Assembly (NCBI GenBank): GCA_023412275.1
Contig: JAEYNY010000072.1
Location: forward strand, 1 to 44,537
Direction of reading: 5' to 3'
Length of the DNA stretch: 44,537 nt
DNA from: Bacillota bacterium
Lineage (GTDB): Bacteria; Bacillota; Clostridia; Acetivibrionales; DSM-1351
Of the stretch, positions 18,489 to 26,713 are shown in pieces; within the stretch, counting starts at the first letter, position 1, and each line of letters opens with the position of its first letter. Below the pieces are notes generated by a model. The model did no database searches. It was not told the DNA's origin and saw only the letters and a list, made by a program, of their open reading frames with translations. A program made the translations under genes and the position numbers.

Positions 18489-19553
18489 ATGCTTTATACA
18501 TATAAATATACAGAAAACCATATCATTGAAAAACTTCAGCAGTATATAGAATTCTTTTTTGAAAATATGTTTCATGAGGATATTGTGGCTTTTTCTGATG
18601 ACTTAATTCATACTGACTTCAAAAATATTGTGAAGGCATGCGATAACCTTGAAGATTATCTTATAAATGTGTTTGATGCATATAAGCAGTTGGACAAGAT
18701 GTCGCAAAGTTTAATAATTCAGGGCTTTAGAAATAATAATCTTATTGAAAAGCTATGTGCTGGAGAGGTTGAGCCTATTCATTATAAAGATATTCCAATA
18801 CCGCTTAGAACTCATTTAGATGTCTTATTTAAATATCTTTATAAAAGCGTTCTTAATTCAAACACTTTTATTTCTCAACATTGTGATATGAATTCCCATT
18901 TCAAGGCATCAAGGGAATTAAATAAAAAGTATAAGTTTTGCCCGTTTTGTGGCTTATATCCTTTAAACTCAAAGTATAGTGAAAAAAGGGACGATTACGA
19001 TCATTACTTGCCAAAGTCAAAATATCCATTTAACAGTGTGAATTTTAGAAATTTAGTACCGATTTGTCACGAATGTAATACTGGATATAAAAAAACAAAA
19101 GATCCGCTATTCAGGGATGATGATATGGCTCAAAGAAGGAAGACGTTTTATCCATATGATGAGTTTATGGACAGTATGACGTTTAAATTATCTGTAGCAG
19201 AGAAAGGTAAGATACCAATAGAGGACGATCAATTAATTATTGATATTTGCAGTACTTTGGGCAAAAATCAGGAAGTAGATGCATGGAATGATATTTTTGA
19301 AATTAAGAAAAGATATATTGAATTAATAAAAGATAAGATAGATTGTTGGATAGATGACTACCTAGTAAAGGTTTATAAGAAGAAAAAGAATGATCTTGAA
19401 TTTGATTTCAAAGTAGCCTTTGATGACTATTTAAATGATTTAAAAGAGCTACAGCCATTTATAGATCAGAATTTTTTAAGGACTGTAACTTTTGAATTAT
19501 TAGCTTCAGAATATGATTTTGAAAAAATACTAAAGGATACTATAAGTGCTTAA
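18489..19553 (+). CDS. HNH endonuclease, partner of the AAA ATPase (PtuB-like)
   Basis: A 354-residue protein with a central zinc-stabilised HNH nuclease: C151-x2-C154 (CPFCG), the catalytic D171-H172 in YDHYLPKS, FRNLVPICHECN with C193-x2-C196, and N197. It therefore probably nicks or cuts DNA or RNA. The N-terminal 145 and C-terminal 130 residues are helical and unrecognised, and the protein is longer than classic PtuB. Its ATG follows the ATPase stop with no gap. ATPase plus HNH is the defining pair of the Septu anti-phage system; here it sits in a type I restriction operon. Confidence 0.82.
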   Translation: MLYTYKYTENHIIEKLQQYIEFFFENMFHEDIVAFSDDLIHTDFKNIVKACDNLEDYLINVFDAYKQLDKMSQSLIIQGFRNNNLIEKLCAGEVEPIHYKDIPIPLRTHLDVLFKYLYKSVLNSNTFISQHCDMNSHFKASRELNKKYKFCPFCGLYPLNSKYSEKRDDYDHYLPKSKYPFNSVNFRNLVPICHECNTGYKKTKDPLFRDDDMAQRRKTFYPYDEFMDSMTFKLSVAEKGKIPIEDDQLIIDICSTLGKNQEVDAWNDIFEIKKRYIELIKDKIDCWIDDYLVKVYKKKKNDLEFDFKVAFDDYLNDLKELQPFIDQNFLRTVTFELLASEYDFEKILKDTISA

Positions 19554-19673
19554 TTTAGAAATGTATAAGTTAGCTAACGACTTATATATATAAGTTAGAT
19601 AAAAGTTCATTTTATGGCAAAATGATAACAGAGTGTAAAATTAACAATACGTTTTTTAGGGTGGAGTGATCAT

Positions 19674-20777
19674 ATGCCAAATTATCTTGAATACCAAAAA
19701 TCAGTTGTAGCCGAGTTTAAGGCTCTTGAAAAGCGGGTCAGACATCTAATAGACAACAACCATTGGGGTGAAGAGGGGTACTTTAAAGAAGCTATACTGA
19801 TAAACTATTTAAGAAGAGTATTACCAAAACACCTTTCTGTTGGTACTGGCTTTATAAGGAACAAAGATAATATAACTAAACAAATTGATATTATCATATA
19901 TGATAATACATATCCGCTATTGTTTTCAGAAGGTGATTTTATAATTGCTACATCAGAAAATGTAGTAGCCATAATAGAAGTAAAAAGTAACATAGTACCG
20001 AATAAAATTTGTGAAATTATTGATAAAGCAAATAGGAATGCAGAGATAATCACAGATAATTCCGATATGTTTCTGTTTAATGGAATATTTTCATACAACA
20101 GTAACCCTAAACCTGAGGTATATATAGACAATTTGAAGAAACATGATTTTAGTTATATAACAGAGAAAAACTATAATCAAGTATATTCAAGAAGACTATT
20201 ATCATGTGTAAACCACATTTCACTAGGTAGCAGCTACTTTTTGAAACTATGGCCATTAGGTCAGGATGAAGAGAATAATAGAGAGTGTCTTTCAGAGAAT
20301 CCTGATAATTATAAGCCTTATTACAGCTTGTATAAAATGGATGAGGATTTAGCGATTTCTTATTTTTTATCAAATCTTCAAGAATTTATAATCAAAAAAG
20401 CTTCAGGTACTTATAGGGCAGAGATTCCAAAAGAAATGAAAGAATTTCTCTACCCCCTGCAAGGAGGAAAAGAGCTTAATTTAGTAGATAGAGCATATTT
20501 AGAACAAAGAGGTGCTGTTTCATTTAAAGGTCAAAAGTTCTTAGAATTGGAAAAGCTTTTTAAGAGTTGCAAAGAGGATTATATAGTGCTGTCTTTCAAT
20601 CAGATTGAGATAATAATAGGACAAAAATTATGTGATTCAGCCTATAAATATCCTGCTTATTGGCATCCTTCCGAAACACACACAATAACTCTATCATGGA
20701 TTAATGAAGGTTTTGAACTAGATAAGGTAGATTTAGTTAAAAAACAGGTAGCTTTTAAAAGAGTAGTGAAAGAATGA
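19674..20777 (+). CDS. DUF6602-like protein, possible PD-(D/E)xK nuclease
   Basis: A 367-residue protein. Residues 15-110 contain GYFKEAILINYLRRVLP, then QIDIIIYD (D near 71) and AIIEVKS (E and K near 102-104). This spacing of acidic residues and ExK is the core of a PD-(D/E)xK nuclease fold and matches the DUF6602 family as I recall it. The C-terminal half is unrecognised. GGAG seven bases before the ATG supports the start. A 120-base gap separates it from the HNH gene, so it may have its own promoter or be the last gene of the island. It could be an additional modification-dependent nuclease; activity is not shown. Confidence 0.65.
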   Translation: MPNYLEYQKSVVAEFKALEKRVRHLIDNNHWGEEGYFKEAILINYLRRVLPKHLSVGTGFIRNKDNITKQIDIIIYDNTYPLLFSEGDFIIATSENVVAIIEVKSNIVPNKICEIIDKANRNAEIITDNSDMFLFNGIFSYNSNPKPEVYIDNLKKHDFSYITEKNYNQVYSRRLLSCVNHISLGSSYFLKLWPLGQDEENNRECLSENPDNYKPYYSLYKMDEDLAISYFLSNLQEFIIKKASGTYRAEIPKEMKEFLYPLQGGKELNLVDRAYLEQRGAVSFKGQKFLELEKLFKSCKEDYIVLSFNQIEIIIGQKLCDSAYKYPAYWHPSETHTITLSWINEGFELDKVDLVKKQVAFKRVVKE

Positions 20778-20801
20778 GTTATATTAGAAAAATCCGAACC
20801 C

Positions 20802-20910
20802 TTATCAACACACCATGCAAAGATTATCAACATTATTATCCACATAAAGTACAAGCTATATAGCGTAGCACACAAAGTTATTAACAATATCCACAGAAAA
20901 TTTATTCACA
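20802..20910 (+). promoter_or_regulatory. Cluster of six DnaA-box-like 9-mers
   Basis: On one strand within 109 bases: TTATCAACA (20802 and 20824), TTATCCACA (20836), TTATTAACA (20878), ATATCCACA (20887) and TTATTCACA (20902). TTATCCACA is the exact consensus DnaA box and TTATTCACA fits TTWTNCACA; the other four differ by one base. They lie in an AT-rich gap with no gene, between the defence island and the ImmA gene. Confidence 0.6.
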
Positions 20911-21031
20911 AAAAACATGTTTGTTGATTTTTAGTTTTATAAAACTAATAGGTATGAATGATTTATCATAACTTTTAGGGGTAAGCCACAAGCATAAACT
21001 ATAGCCTTTATGCTTATGGTAATTGACTAGC

Positions 21032-21982
21032 TCATTGTTTAACTTCCTCCCGCCACTTCAACAACCCCATACTACTAAAATAAGTCTCACTCCCACACAT
21101 TTCACAAAACCTTGCATTATTAGGATTTGTATATAAGCAACCACCTTTGTCAAGATATAGCCCTTTGTGGCAGTAGTTATAAAGCCTCCTGTCACAACTG
21201 GGGCAAACGCCATCCGGCCAGTAAAAATGTTTTTGACCGCAGTATGGACATTCAGCCTGGTCGAAGCAATTGTCAAAGGATATGGTTTCATAATATGAGA
21301 TCCTTTCAACGCCGTTAAGATTGTTTTTGAGGTGAGTACCACAAATACAGCAGTATCTGGCGGCTCTATGAAAATGTATGTTTCCGCATTTACCGCATAC
21401 ACGGGTTTTTTTGGACTCAAGTAAATAAAGCCTTTGTAGATTGTTTAGCCTTATCCAGAGAGCCGTGTTTGATACTTTGAAGAATTCTGCTACTGCAGGT
21501 ATGGAAACAAAGTTACAATGCAATAAAGTTTTTTCAGGTATAAGAAGCTTGCCTGCAAACTCGTTTGCTTCCAGGTCTTCGAGTTCTCTTTCTTCGTCAG
21601 TCTTAAGGATGTCGGGAATGGAAAGATGGTCAAGCAGGATATGGCCCAGCTCATGGGCTATTGTAAAATTAAGTCTTCTATCCCTGGAATCCTGGAAGGG
21701 ATACCGTATTTTGTCCCTGTTTATAATTATCTGATACAGGTTTTCCTCTTCAACATACCGGGAAACAGCATCAAACATGTCGCTTACATCCCTGACTGTG
21801 CTTATCTGAAGAGGTAATCGCTTTTCTTCTTTTATCCTCTTTATTAAAGCAACACAGTCAAGAGGCCATTTTGATATAGAAAAATCCCTCATAAAGTTAT
21901 TCAATTTCAAATCTATAAACTGTTTTCTGTAAAGTGGAATCTGGTCTTGAGTGCTGTGGTTATTGCTGCAAATTAGCGACAT
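21032..21982 (-). CDS. ImmA/IrrE family metallopeptidase with C-terminal zinc ribbons
   Basis: A 316-residue zinc protease of the family that cleaves phage or ICE repressors (ImmA of ICEBs1, IrrE). The active site is HELGH (residues 110-114) with the downstream EANEFA glutamates (about 138-141). After residue 190 there are cysteine pairs typical of zinc ribbons: C196/C199, C211/C214, C245/C248, C260/C263 and C293/C296. These extra ribbons make it about twice the usual size. GGAGG before the ATG supports the start. It follows the XRE repressor gene on the same strand, the same pairing as ImmR-ImmA, so its likely substrate is that repressor. Confidence 0.85.
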   Translation of the reverse strand: MSLICSNNHSTQDQIPLYRKQFIDLKLNNFMRDFSISKWPLDCVALIKRIKEEKRLPLQISTVRDVSDMFDAVSRYVEEENLYQIIINRDKIRYPFQDSRDRRLNFTIAHELGHILLDHLSIPDILKTDEERELEDLEANEFAGKLLIPEKTLLHCNFVSIPAVAEFFKVSNTALWIRLNNLQRLYLLESKKTRVCGKCGNIHFHRAARYCCICGTHLKNNLNGVERISYYETISFDNCFDQAECPYCGQKHFYWPDGVCPSCDRRLYNYCHKGLYLDKGGCLYTNPNNARFCEMCGSETYFSSMGLLKWREEVKQ

Positions 21983-22087
21983 ATATTAATCCTCCATGAA
22001 TAAAAGAGAACACCAGTTCGATATAATTATACAAAAAAATCTCTATAAGGTAAAGTAATTATTTAAAATAACTGTTACCGATAGAGA

Positions 22088-22525
22088 CTATTTTTTGTTC
22101 TTGTTAAGAAGTGAATTGGCAACGGCCTTTATTGCTGCGATATCCTCAGGGGGCAGCTCTTTTGAAATCCTGTAGGCTATGTTTGCCCAGTCACTGTCAA
22201 GCTTGTACATTTCTTTGGCTCTTTTACTTATGTCAACAACGTTGCCCTGCTCGTCTCTGAAAATCGTTTCGGTAAAATGCTTGTGCTCCAGTGTTTCCTC
22301 CATGTACCCGGCCTTTATCATCAGATCTTCATATCTGACTCCGAGGTGGGGGGCAATTACCTTTAGAACATCCGGGGAAGGGCGCTTTCTTTCTCCGGTT
22401 TCAAGCCTCCAGATTTCAGTATTGCTGATTCCCGCCAGCTCTGCAAGCTGCCTTTGCGACAGATCCCGTTCAGTTCGGATCATCTCAATAAATTTTCCGA
22501 GTTCTGTTTTTTCAAACTCAGTCAT
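22088..22525 (-). CDS. XRE family transcriptional repressor
   Basis: A 145-residue protein with an N-terminal helix-turn-helix (residues about 10-65, with LSQRQLAELAGISNTEIWRLETGER) and a C-terminal helical part including the DLMIKAGYMEE element common to phage and ICE repressors. GGAGG before the ATG supports the start. It is divergent from the small HTH gene at 22759 and is followed on its own strand by the ImmA-like gene. That is the layout of a lysogeny switch: repressor plus antirepressor protease. Confidence 0.87.
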   Translation of the reverse strand: MTEFEKTELGKFIEMIRTERDLSQRQLAELAGISNTEIWRLETGERKRPSPDVLKVIAPHLGVRYEDLMIKAGYMEETLEHKHFTETIFRDEQGNVVDISKRAKEMYKLDSDWANIAYRISKELPPEDIAAIKAVANSLLNKNKK

Positions 22526-22540
22526 GATAACCTCCAGTTT

Positions 22541-22560
22541 GTGCTTAAGTACTTTAACAC
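22541..22560. promoter_or_regulatory. Palindromic operator candidate in the repressor leader
   Basis: GTGCTTAAGTACTTTAACAC has two 10-base half-sites that match at 8 of 10 positions. It lies 16 bases upstream of the XRE start, so it could mediate autoregulation. Confidence 0.45.
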
Positions 22561-22676
22561 CTGTGTTTTATAGGTATTGGCAGGTGCTGATTTAAATATA
22601 GTGTTTCCATCACCTTCATATATTATATAAAAGTTGTTACCGAAAAGCAATATTACAATAAAATTTTTCTAGTATC

Positions 22677-22705
22677 TTGACGCTAGGTTACATAACTGAT
22701 AGAAT
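22677..22705 (+). promoter_or_regulatory. Sigma-A promoter of the small HTH gene
   Basis: TTGACG (22677-22682), a 17-base spacer and TAGAAT (22700-22705), each one base from consensus, in the divergent region opposite the repressor. Confidence 0.65.
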
Positions 22706-22724
22706 AAACGTAACGCTTAAGAAA

Positions 22725-22738
22725 CGAACATACGTTCT
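22725..22738 (+). promoter_or_regulatory. LexA (SOS) box
   Basis: CGAACATACGTTCT matches 13 of 14 positions of the Gram-positive LexA/DinR consensus CGAACRNRYGTTYC. It lies 20 bases after the -10 and just before the ribosome-binding site of the HTH gene, where LexA would block transcription. Confidence 0.65.
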
Positions 22739-22758
22739 TGGAAGGAAGTGAAAAAAGT

Positions 22759-22965
22759 ATGACACCAAACATGGAATATATTATTTCTCTTGCAAGGAAA
22801 AAGGGCTGGCATGATGCTGAATTAGCAAGAAAGACAGGCGTTTCAAGAACTGAAATAAGCAGGTTTATACATGGAGACCGCAAAGGAGGGAGCAAGCTGA
22901 TCGGTGGAATTATAAAGGCGTTTCCCGAGGAACCAATGGACAAGCTATTTTTTTACCAAGACTGA
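22759..22965 (+). CDS. Small HTH-type transcriptional regulator, SOS-controlled
   Basis: A 68-residue protein that is nearly all helix-turn-helix (RKKGWHDAELARKTGVSRTE, then ISRFIHGDRKGG). It resembles Cro-type or excisionase-like regulators of phages and ICEs. The ATG at 22759 follows AAGGAAG; an upstream in-frame TTG at 22738 overlaps the SOS box and is less likely. It faces away from the XRE repressor and is preceded by a consensus promoter with a LexA box, so DNA damage should switch it on. The target genes are probably those of the degraded element to its right. Confidence 0.75.
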   Translation: MTPNMEYIISLARKKGWHDAELARKTGVSRTEISRFIHGDRKGGSKLIGGIIKAFPEEPMDKLFFYQD

Positions 22966-22999
22966 CACCGATAGGTGACAAAAAATGAGGTGACGATAC

Positions 23000-23500
23000 T
23001 TGGATTTTAATGAAGCCGAAACAAATCAAAAAGGGTGCTGTATTCTTCCAATGCCACTGCAATAATTCGGGGGTAGCGGAGAAAAACTTGCAAGAGCAGT
23101 ATATTCAAAAATAGAACCAAACACACCATCTAGGGACAGGGGAGTAAAAGAGGGCTGCAACCATTACGGACAGGGAAAGCCACTATATGAACTGGCATAT
23201 ACCACCGCTCCTGCAGTACTGATTGAAATAGCCTATCATGACAACAAAGACGATGCAGTATGGATTATCAATAATATAGAAGTAATCGGTACAGTTATAG
23301 CAAAAGGCATTCTGAAATATTTCGATATACCATTTCAGCAACAAAATTCAAGGCTGGAAAACGATATCAATATACTTAGCAAACTTGGGATAATAACCTC
23401 CCCGAATTACTGGAGGGAAAATGCCGTAAAAGGAAAAACAGTTAATGGCGAATATGTAGCCACACTTATAAAGAGGGCAGCAGATATATTAACAAAATGA
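23000..23500 (+). pseudogene. N-acetylmuramoyl-L-alanine amidase remnant
   Basis: An N-terminally truncated, frameshifted amidase_3 gene of the kind used as phage endolysin. An upstream piece reads DFNEAE, then FQCHCNNSG in another frame (equivalent to the zinc-site strand of active amidases). From 23072 an open stretch to the TGA at 23498-23500 reads GSGEKLARAVYSKIEP, RGVKEG, and APAVLIEIAYHDNKDDAVW, the conserved C-terminal half with the catalytic glutamate region. At least one frameshift lies near 23070. The first third of the domain is missing, so no active enzyme is expected. Confidence 0.75.
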
Positions 23501-23790
23501 AGCAGGGAAAGCACCACATTCAAACCGTTTTCAATATAAATTAATAGAACAGGATGTAAACAAATACTGTAGAAGGCTTCACAAAAGTGCCTGAATTGCT
23601 TGCTAAATACGGCTTTCAGAGCTAATATGTGTATGAAAATTAAATAAGATCGCCATGTCTTTTGAGTGTTTGCACCACCCGAAAGCCAATGCAGGTATCA
23701 CAACTACCTAACACCGACAGCGTAAAGCTGCCACAGCGACCTTGTGACTATTATATCTTGTTCTATATATTTTTACAATATAACACACAG
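23501..23790. other. Gene-free stretch between the amidase remnant and the recombinases
   Basis: No open frame of useful length and no recognised RNA. Composition is mixed, with short islands of higher GC near 23660-23745 that look like further decayed coding sequence. Confidence 0.4.
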
Positions 23791-23833
23791 GCGCAGTGTA
23801 GGGTTTTAATCAATCCTGCAGTGCGTCTTTTTT
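23790..23833 (+). terminator. Terminator-like hairpin before the first recombinase
   Basis: CGCAGTGTAGG (23792-23802) pairs with CCTGCAGTGCG (23815-23825) with one G-G mismatch and one T-G pair, followed by TCTTTTTT. It lies 44 bases before the recombinase ATG and would insulate the recombinase from upstream transcription. Confidence 0.6.
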
Positions 23834-23876
23834 GATTTCCTTTTTATCAATATACAAAAGTGAAAAGGAGTACTAA

Positions 23877-25079
23877 ATGCGGGTAAAAATATTAGAACCG
23901 ACGCTGAAAAATATCAGCAGGAAAAAGCGGGTCTGTGCATATGCAAGAGTATCCACGGATAATTACGAACAAGGCGAGTCCTTAGAAAACCAGATCACAT
24001 ATTACGGAACCCTCATATCATCCAATCCTGAATATGAATTAGTCGGTATTTTTGCAGACAAGGGTATCAGCGGAACTACCGAGAACAGACCGCAATTTCA
24101 AAAAATGCTTGGTTTATGCAGGGAAAGAAAAATAGACCTGATAATTACTAAATCAATATCAAGATTCGCAAGAAACACGACAATAGTATTAAAAATAGTC
24201 AGAGAACTAAAAGAATTAGGCATTGAGGTCATATTTGAAAAAGAGAATATATCAACATTATCAAAGGACGGAGAGTTTATGCTTTCTGTCCTTTCTTCAT
24301 TTGCAGAGGAAGAAAGCAGAAGCATAAGTGAAAATACAAAATGGAGAGTAAGAAAGAAGTTTGAGACGGGACAGCTGATTATTAATACAAACAGGTTCTT
24401 AGGCTATGACAAGAATGAATACGGTGAATTAGTGATTAACCCTGCCGAGGCTGAAATCGTAGAGAGAATTTACTCAGAGTATTTGTCGGGCAAGGGTACA
24501 TTCACAATTGCAAAACAGCTTGCTGCAGATAATGTACCTACAGTGGCAGGTGGTAAATGGTGCGAGAGTACAATTCTCGGAATACTTAAAAACGAAAAAT
24601 ATATGGGGGATGTACTCCTTCAAAAATATTATATCCCTAACCATCTGAAGAAAAGCACCGTACTCAACAAGGGTGAACTGGATAGCTATTATATAGAAGA
24701 AAATCATTCACCGATTATATCAAAAGAAGTATGGAGTAAGGTACAAATAGAGATAGTAAGAAGAGCTAGAGAAAAGGGAAACTTCCAAGGCAACATGAAA
24801 TACCAGAACCGTTACCCCTTGTCGGGAATGCTTTACTGCGGTAAATGCGGAGCCGTATTAAGGCGCAGAACCTGGAACAGTAAAGCAGACTGCAGAAAAA
24901 TAGTATGGCAGTGCAGTAAATATATAAGGAACGGCAAATCTGCATGCCCTGGAACAAGGATAGATGATGAGATTGCGAGCAGGCTTAATATACATGAACC
25001 AACAATTGTAAAGGAGACAATAAAAAATGGCAAGAAGTATTACAGTTATTCCGGCAAGAGCAAACAGACCACAGCTTGA
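23877..25079 (+). CDS. Serine recombinase 1 (site-specific integrase)
   Basis: A large serine recombinase of 400 residues. The catalytic serine is S26 in YARVSTD of the resolvase domain (residues 18-165), with the conserved FADKGISGT and ITKSISRFARNT stretches. A Recombinase domain follows (about 175-290, GYDKNEYGELVINPAEAEIV), then a zinc beta ribbon with C-G-K-C and a distal cysteine pair. It is shorter than many integrases (450-550 residues), lacking a long C-terminal coiled coil. AAGGAG six bases before the ATG supports the start. Its last 53 bases overlap the second recombinase, as is typical of tandem clostridial pairs. Confidence 0.88.
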   Translation: MRVKILEPTLKNISRKKRVCAYARVSTDNYEQGESLENQITYYGTLISSNPEYELVGIFADKGISGTTENRPQFQKMLGLCRERKIDLIITKSISRFARNTTIVLKIVRELKELGIEVIFEKENISTLSKDGEFMLSVLSSFAEEESRSISENTKWRVRKKFETGQLIINTNRFLGYDKNEYGELVINPAEAEIVERIYSEYLSGKGTFTIAKQLAADNVPTVAGGKWCESTILGILKNEKYMGDVLLQKYYIPNHLKKSTVLNKGELDSYYIEENHSPIISKEVWSKVQIEIVRRAREKGNFQGNMKYQNRYPLSGMLYCGKCGAVLRRRTWNSKADCRKIVWQCSKYIRNGKSACPGTRIDDEIASRLNIHEPTIVKETIKNGKKYYSYSGKSKQTTA

Positions 25080-26430
25080 TGAGAACATAGAAACACACAA
25101 AAAGAGAGTGGCAGCATATTGCAGGGTTTCAACAGACCAAGCTGAGCAACTTTCAAGCTACGAAGCACAGGTAAACTATTATACGACCTATATAAATAAC
25201 CATCCTGATTATGAAATGGCAGGGATATATGCGGATGAGGGTATTTCGGGAACAAACACCAAAAAGCGCGAGCAGTTTAATAGAATGATTGAAGACTGCA
25301 GGGTAGGTAAAATAGATATGATAATAACTAAATCTATATCAAGATTTGCAAGGAATACTCTTGATTGCTTGAATTTTGTAAGGATGCTGAAGGAGCTTGG
25401 TATAGAGATAATATTTGAAAAAGAAAATATACGAACTTTGGATTCAAAGGGTGAAATTTTATTAACTGTTTTGTCTTCATTGGCGCAAGAAGAATCAAAT
25501 TCCTTGAGTCAATCGAGTACATGGGGCATCAGAAGACGCTTTGAGCAGGGGAAGGTTATAGTCAACCATACAAAATTCATGGGATATGACAAGGACGAAA
25601 ATGGTAACCTTGTTATAAATGAAAAACAGGCAAAAGTGGTAAGACGAATATTTTCTGATTATCTTAACGGAAAAGGCACTAATAGAATAGCACATGAGCT
25701 GGAAAAAGAGGGCATCCCAAACTGGAACGGTAAGGCAAAGTGGTATGAGGGCAGCATTAGAAAAATGTTAAGTAACGAAAAATACAAGGGAGAGGCTCTT
25801 CTTCAAAAAACTTATACTACTGATTTCCTCACAAAGAAAAGGGTTGAGAACAAAGGCGAAATACCTCAGTATTATGTTGAAGAAAGCCATCCTGCAATAA
25901 TAGACAAGGAAATATGGGAAGCAGTGCAGCTTGAGAGGGAGAGATGAAGAGCTTATGCTGAAAAATATAAAATTCAAAAGATGGACTATATTACGAACAC
26001 AAACCCATTTGCTGGCAGAATTATCTGCAGCTGCTGTGGCGGAGTCTATGGAAGGAAGGTATGGAACTCTAATGATGAACGTTTGAGAAGAACTATCTGG
26101 CAGTGTAGCAGCAAATATAGGGTAAAAGGAGAAGTTGGATGTAGCAACAGACATATTGATGATGAAGCCTTATATGAGGCATTTGCTTATGCGTTTAATG
26201 AGATTGTGAGAAATATTGATTACTATATGGTTAAATGGGAAAAGCAGATTGACAGCGAGGATATTTTGGAGAGAGTTACTGCAAAAAGGTTTATTGGTGT
26301 TTTTAAAGGTGCAAGGTCAATAGAAAAGTTTGATGCAGATTTGTTCTTTAAATTGGTTGAGAAGATTGTGGTTTGTGAGGAGGGGATTAGTGTTAGGTTA
26401 TTGGATGGGAGTGAGGTAAATTGGGGATAG
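25027..26430 (+). pseudogene. Serine recombinase 2, interrupted by an in-frame TGA
   Basis: A second large serine recombinase, similar in layout to its neighbour. The catalytic serine is S35 in YCRVSTD, with FADEGISGT-like and ITKSISRFARNT motifs. The frame ends at TGA 25945-25947 (306 residues), but the same frame continues at once and from 25981 reads on to 26430 through the zinc ribbon (IICSCCGGVYGRK, WQCSSKYR) and C-terminal domain. The context LERER-stop-RAYAEKY suggests a single CGA-to-TGA change. Read through, the protein would be 467 residues. The N-terminal piece keeps its catalytic domain but lacks part of the DNA-binding region, so it is probably inactive. Confidence 0.85.
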
Positions 26431-26578
26431 GGATATATAATTAAATACATTTAAAATTTAAGAGTGAACCGTCATATTTAACTGGCAAATTATAGAAATA
26501 TATACATTAAAGATAGTTAAAGAAATCAAGAAATACTATCATAAAAATGTGCCCATTTTATTCAGAAAAGATCAGTTC

Positions 26579-26617
26579 AGCTAACTTTAAAAAGTTGTAC
26601 AATTTTTAAAGTTAGCT
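26579..26617. terminator. Near-perfect palindrome between convergent transcription units
   Basis: AGCTAACTTTAAAAA (26579-26593) pairs over 15 bases with its exact complement at 26603-26617, and the loop holds the palindrome TTGTACAA. It sits between the recombinase end and the ABC operon end, so a bidirectional terminator is the simplest reading. Confidence 0.6.
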
Positions 26618-26713
26618 TGCCAAACCAAACATTGAAACTATATTATGTATGGAAAGAGGCATTATCGGGATACCCAGGGTTTACCAATTACCACGATATG
26701 TGATACTTATAGG

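Noticed and set aside
20657..20887. Minus-strand open frame of 76 codons overlapping the DUF6602 gene end
   Set aside because: It runs antisense through a real gene into the DnaA-box region, has no ribosome-binding site and gives a hydrophobic, motif-free product.
20802..20910. Chromosomal replication origin at the DnaA-box cluster
   Set aside because: No dnaA, dnaN or other origin genes are in the window; a titration site or mobile-element remnant is more likely.
21058..21420. 120-codon minus-strand frame inside the ImmA-like gene
   Set aside because: It is a second frame of the cysteine-rich part of the real gene with no start signal.
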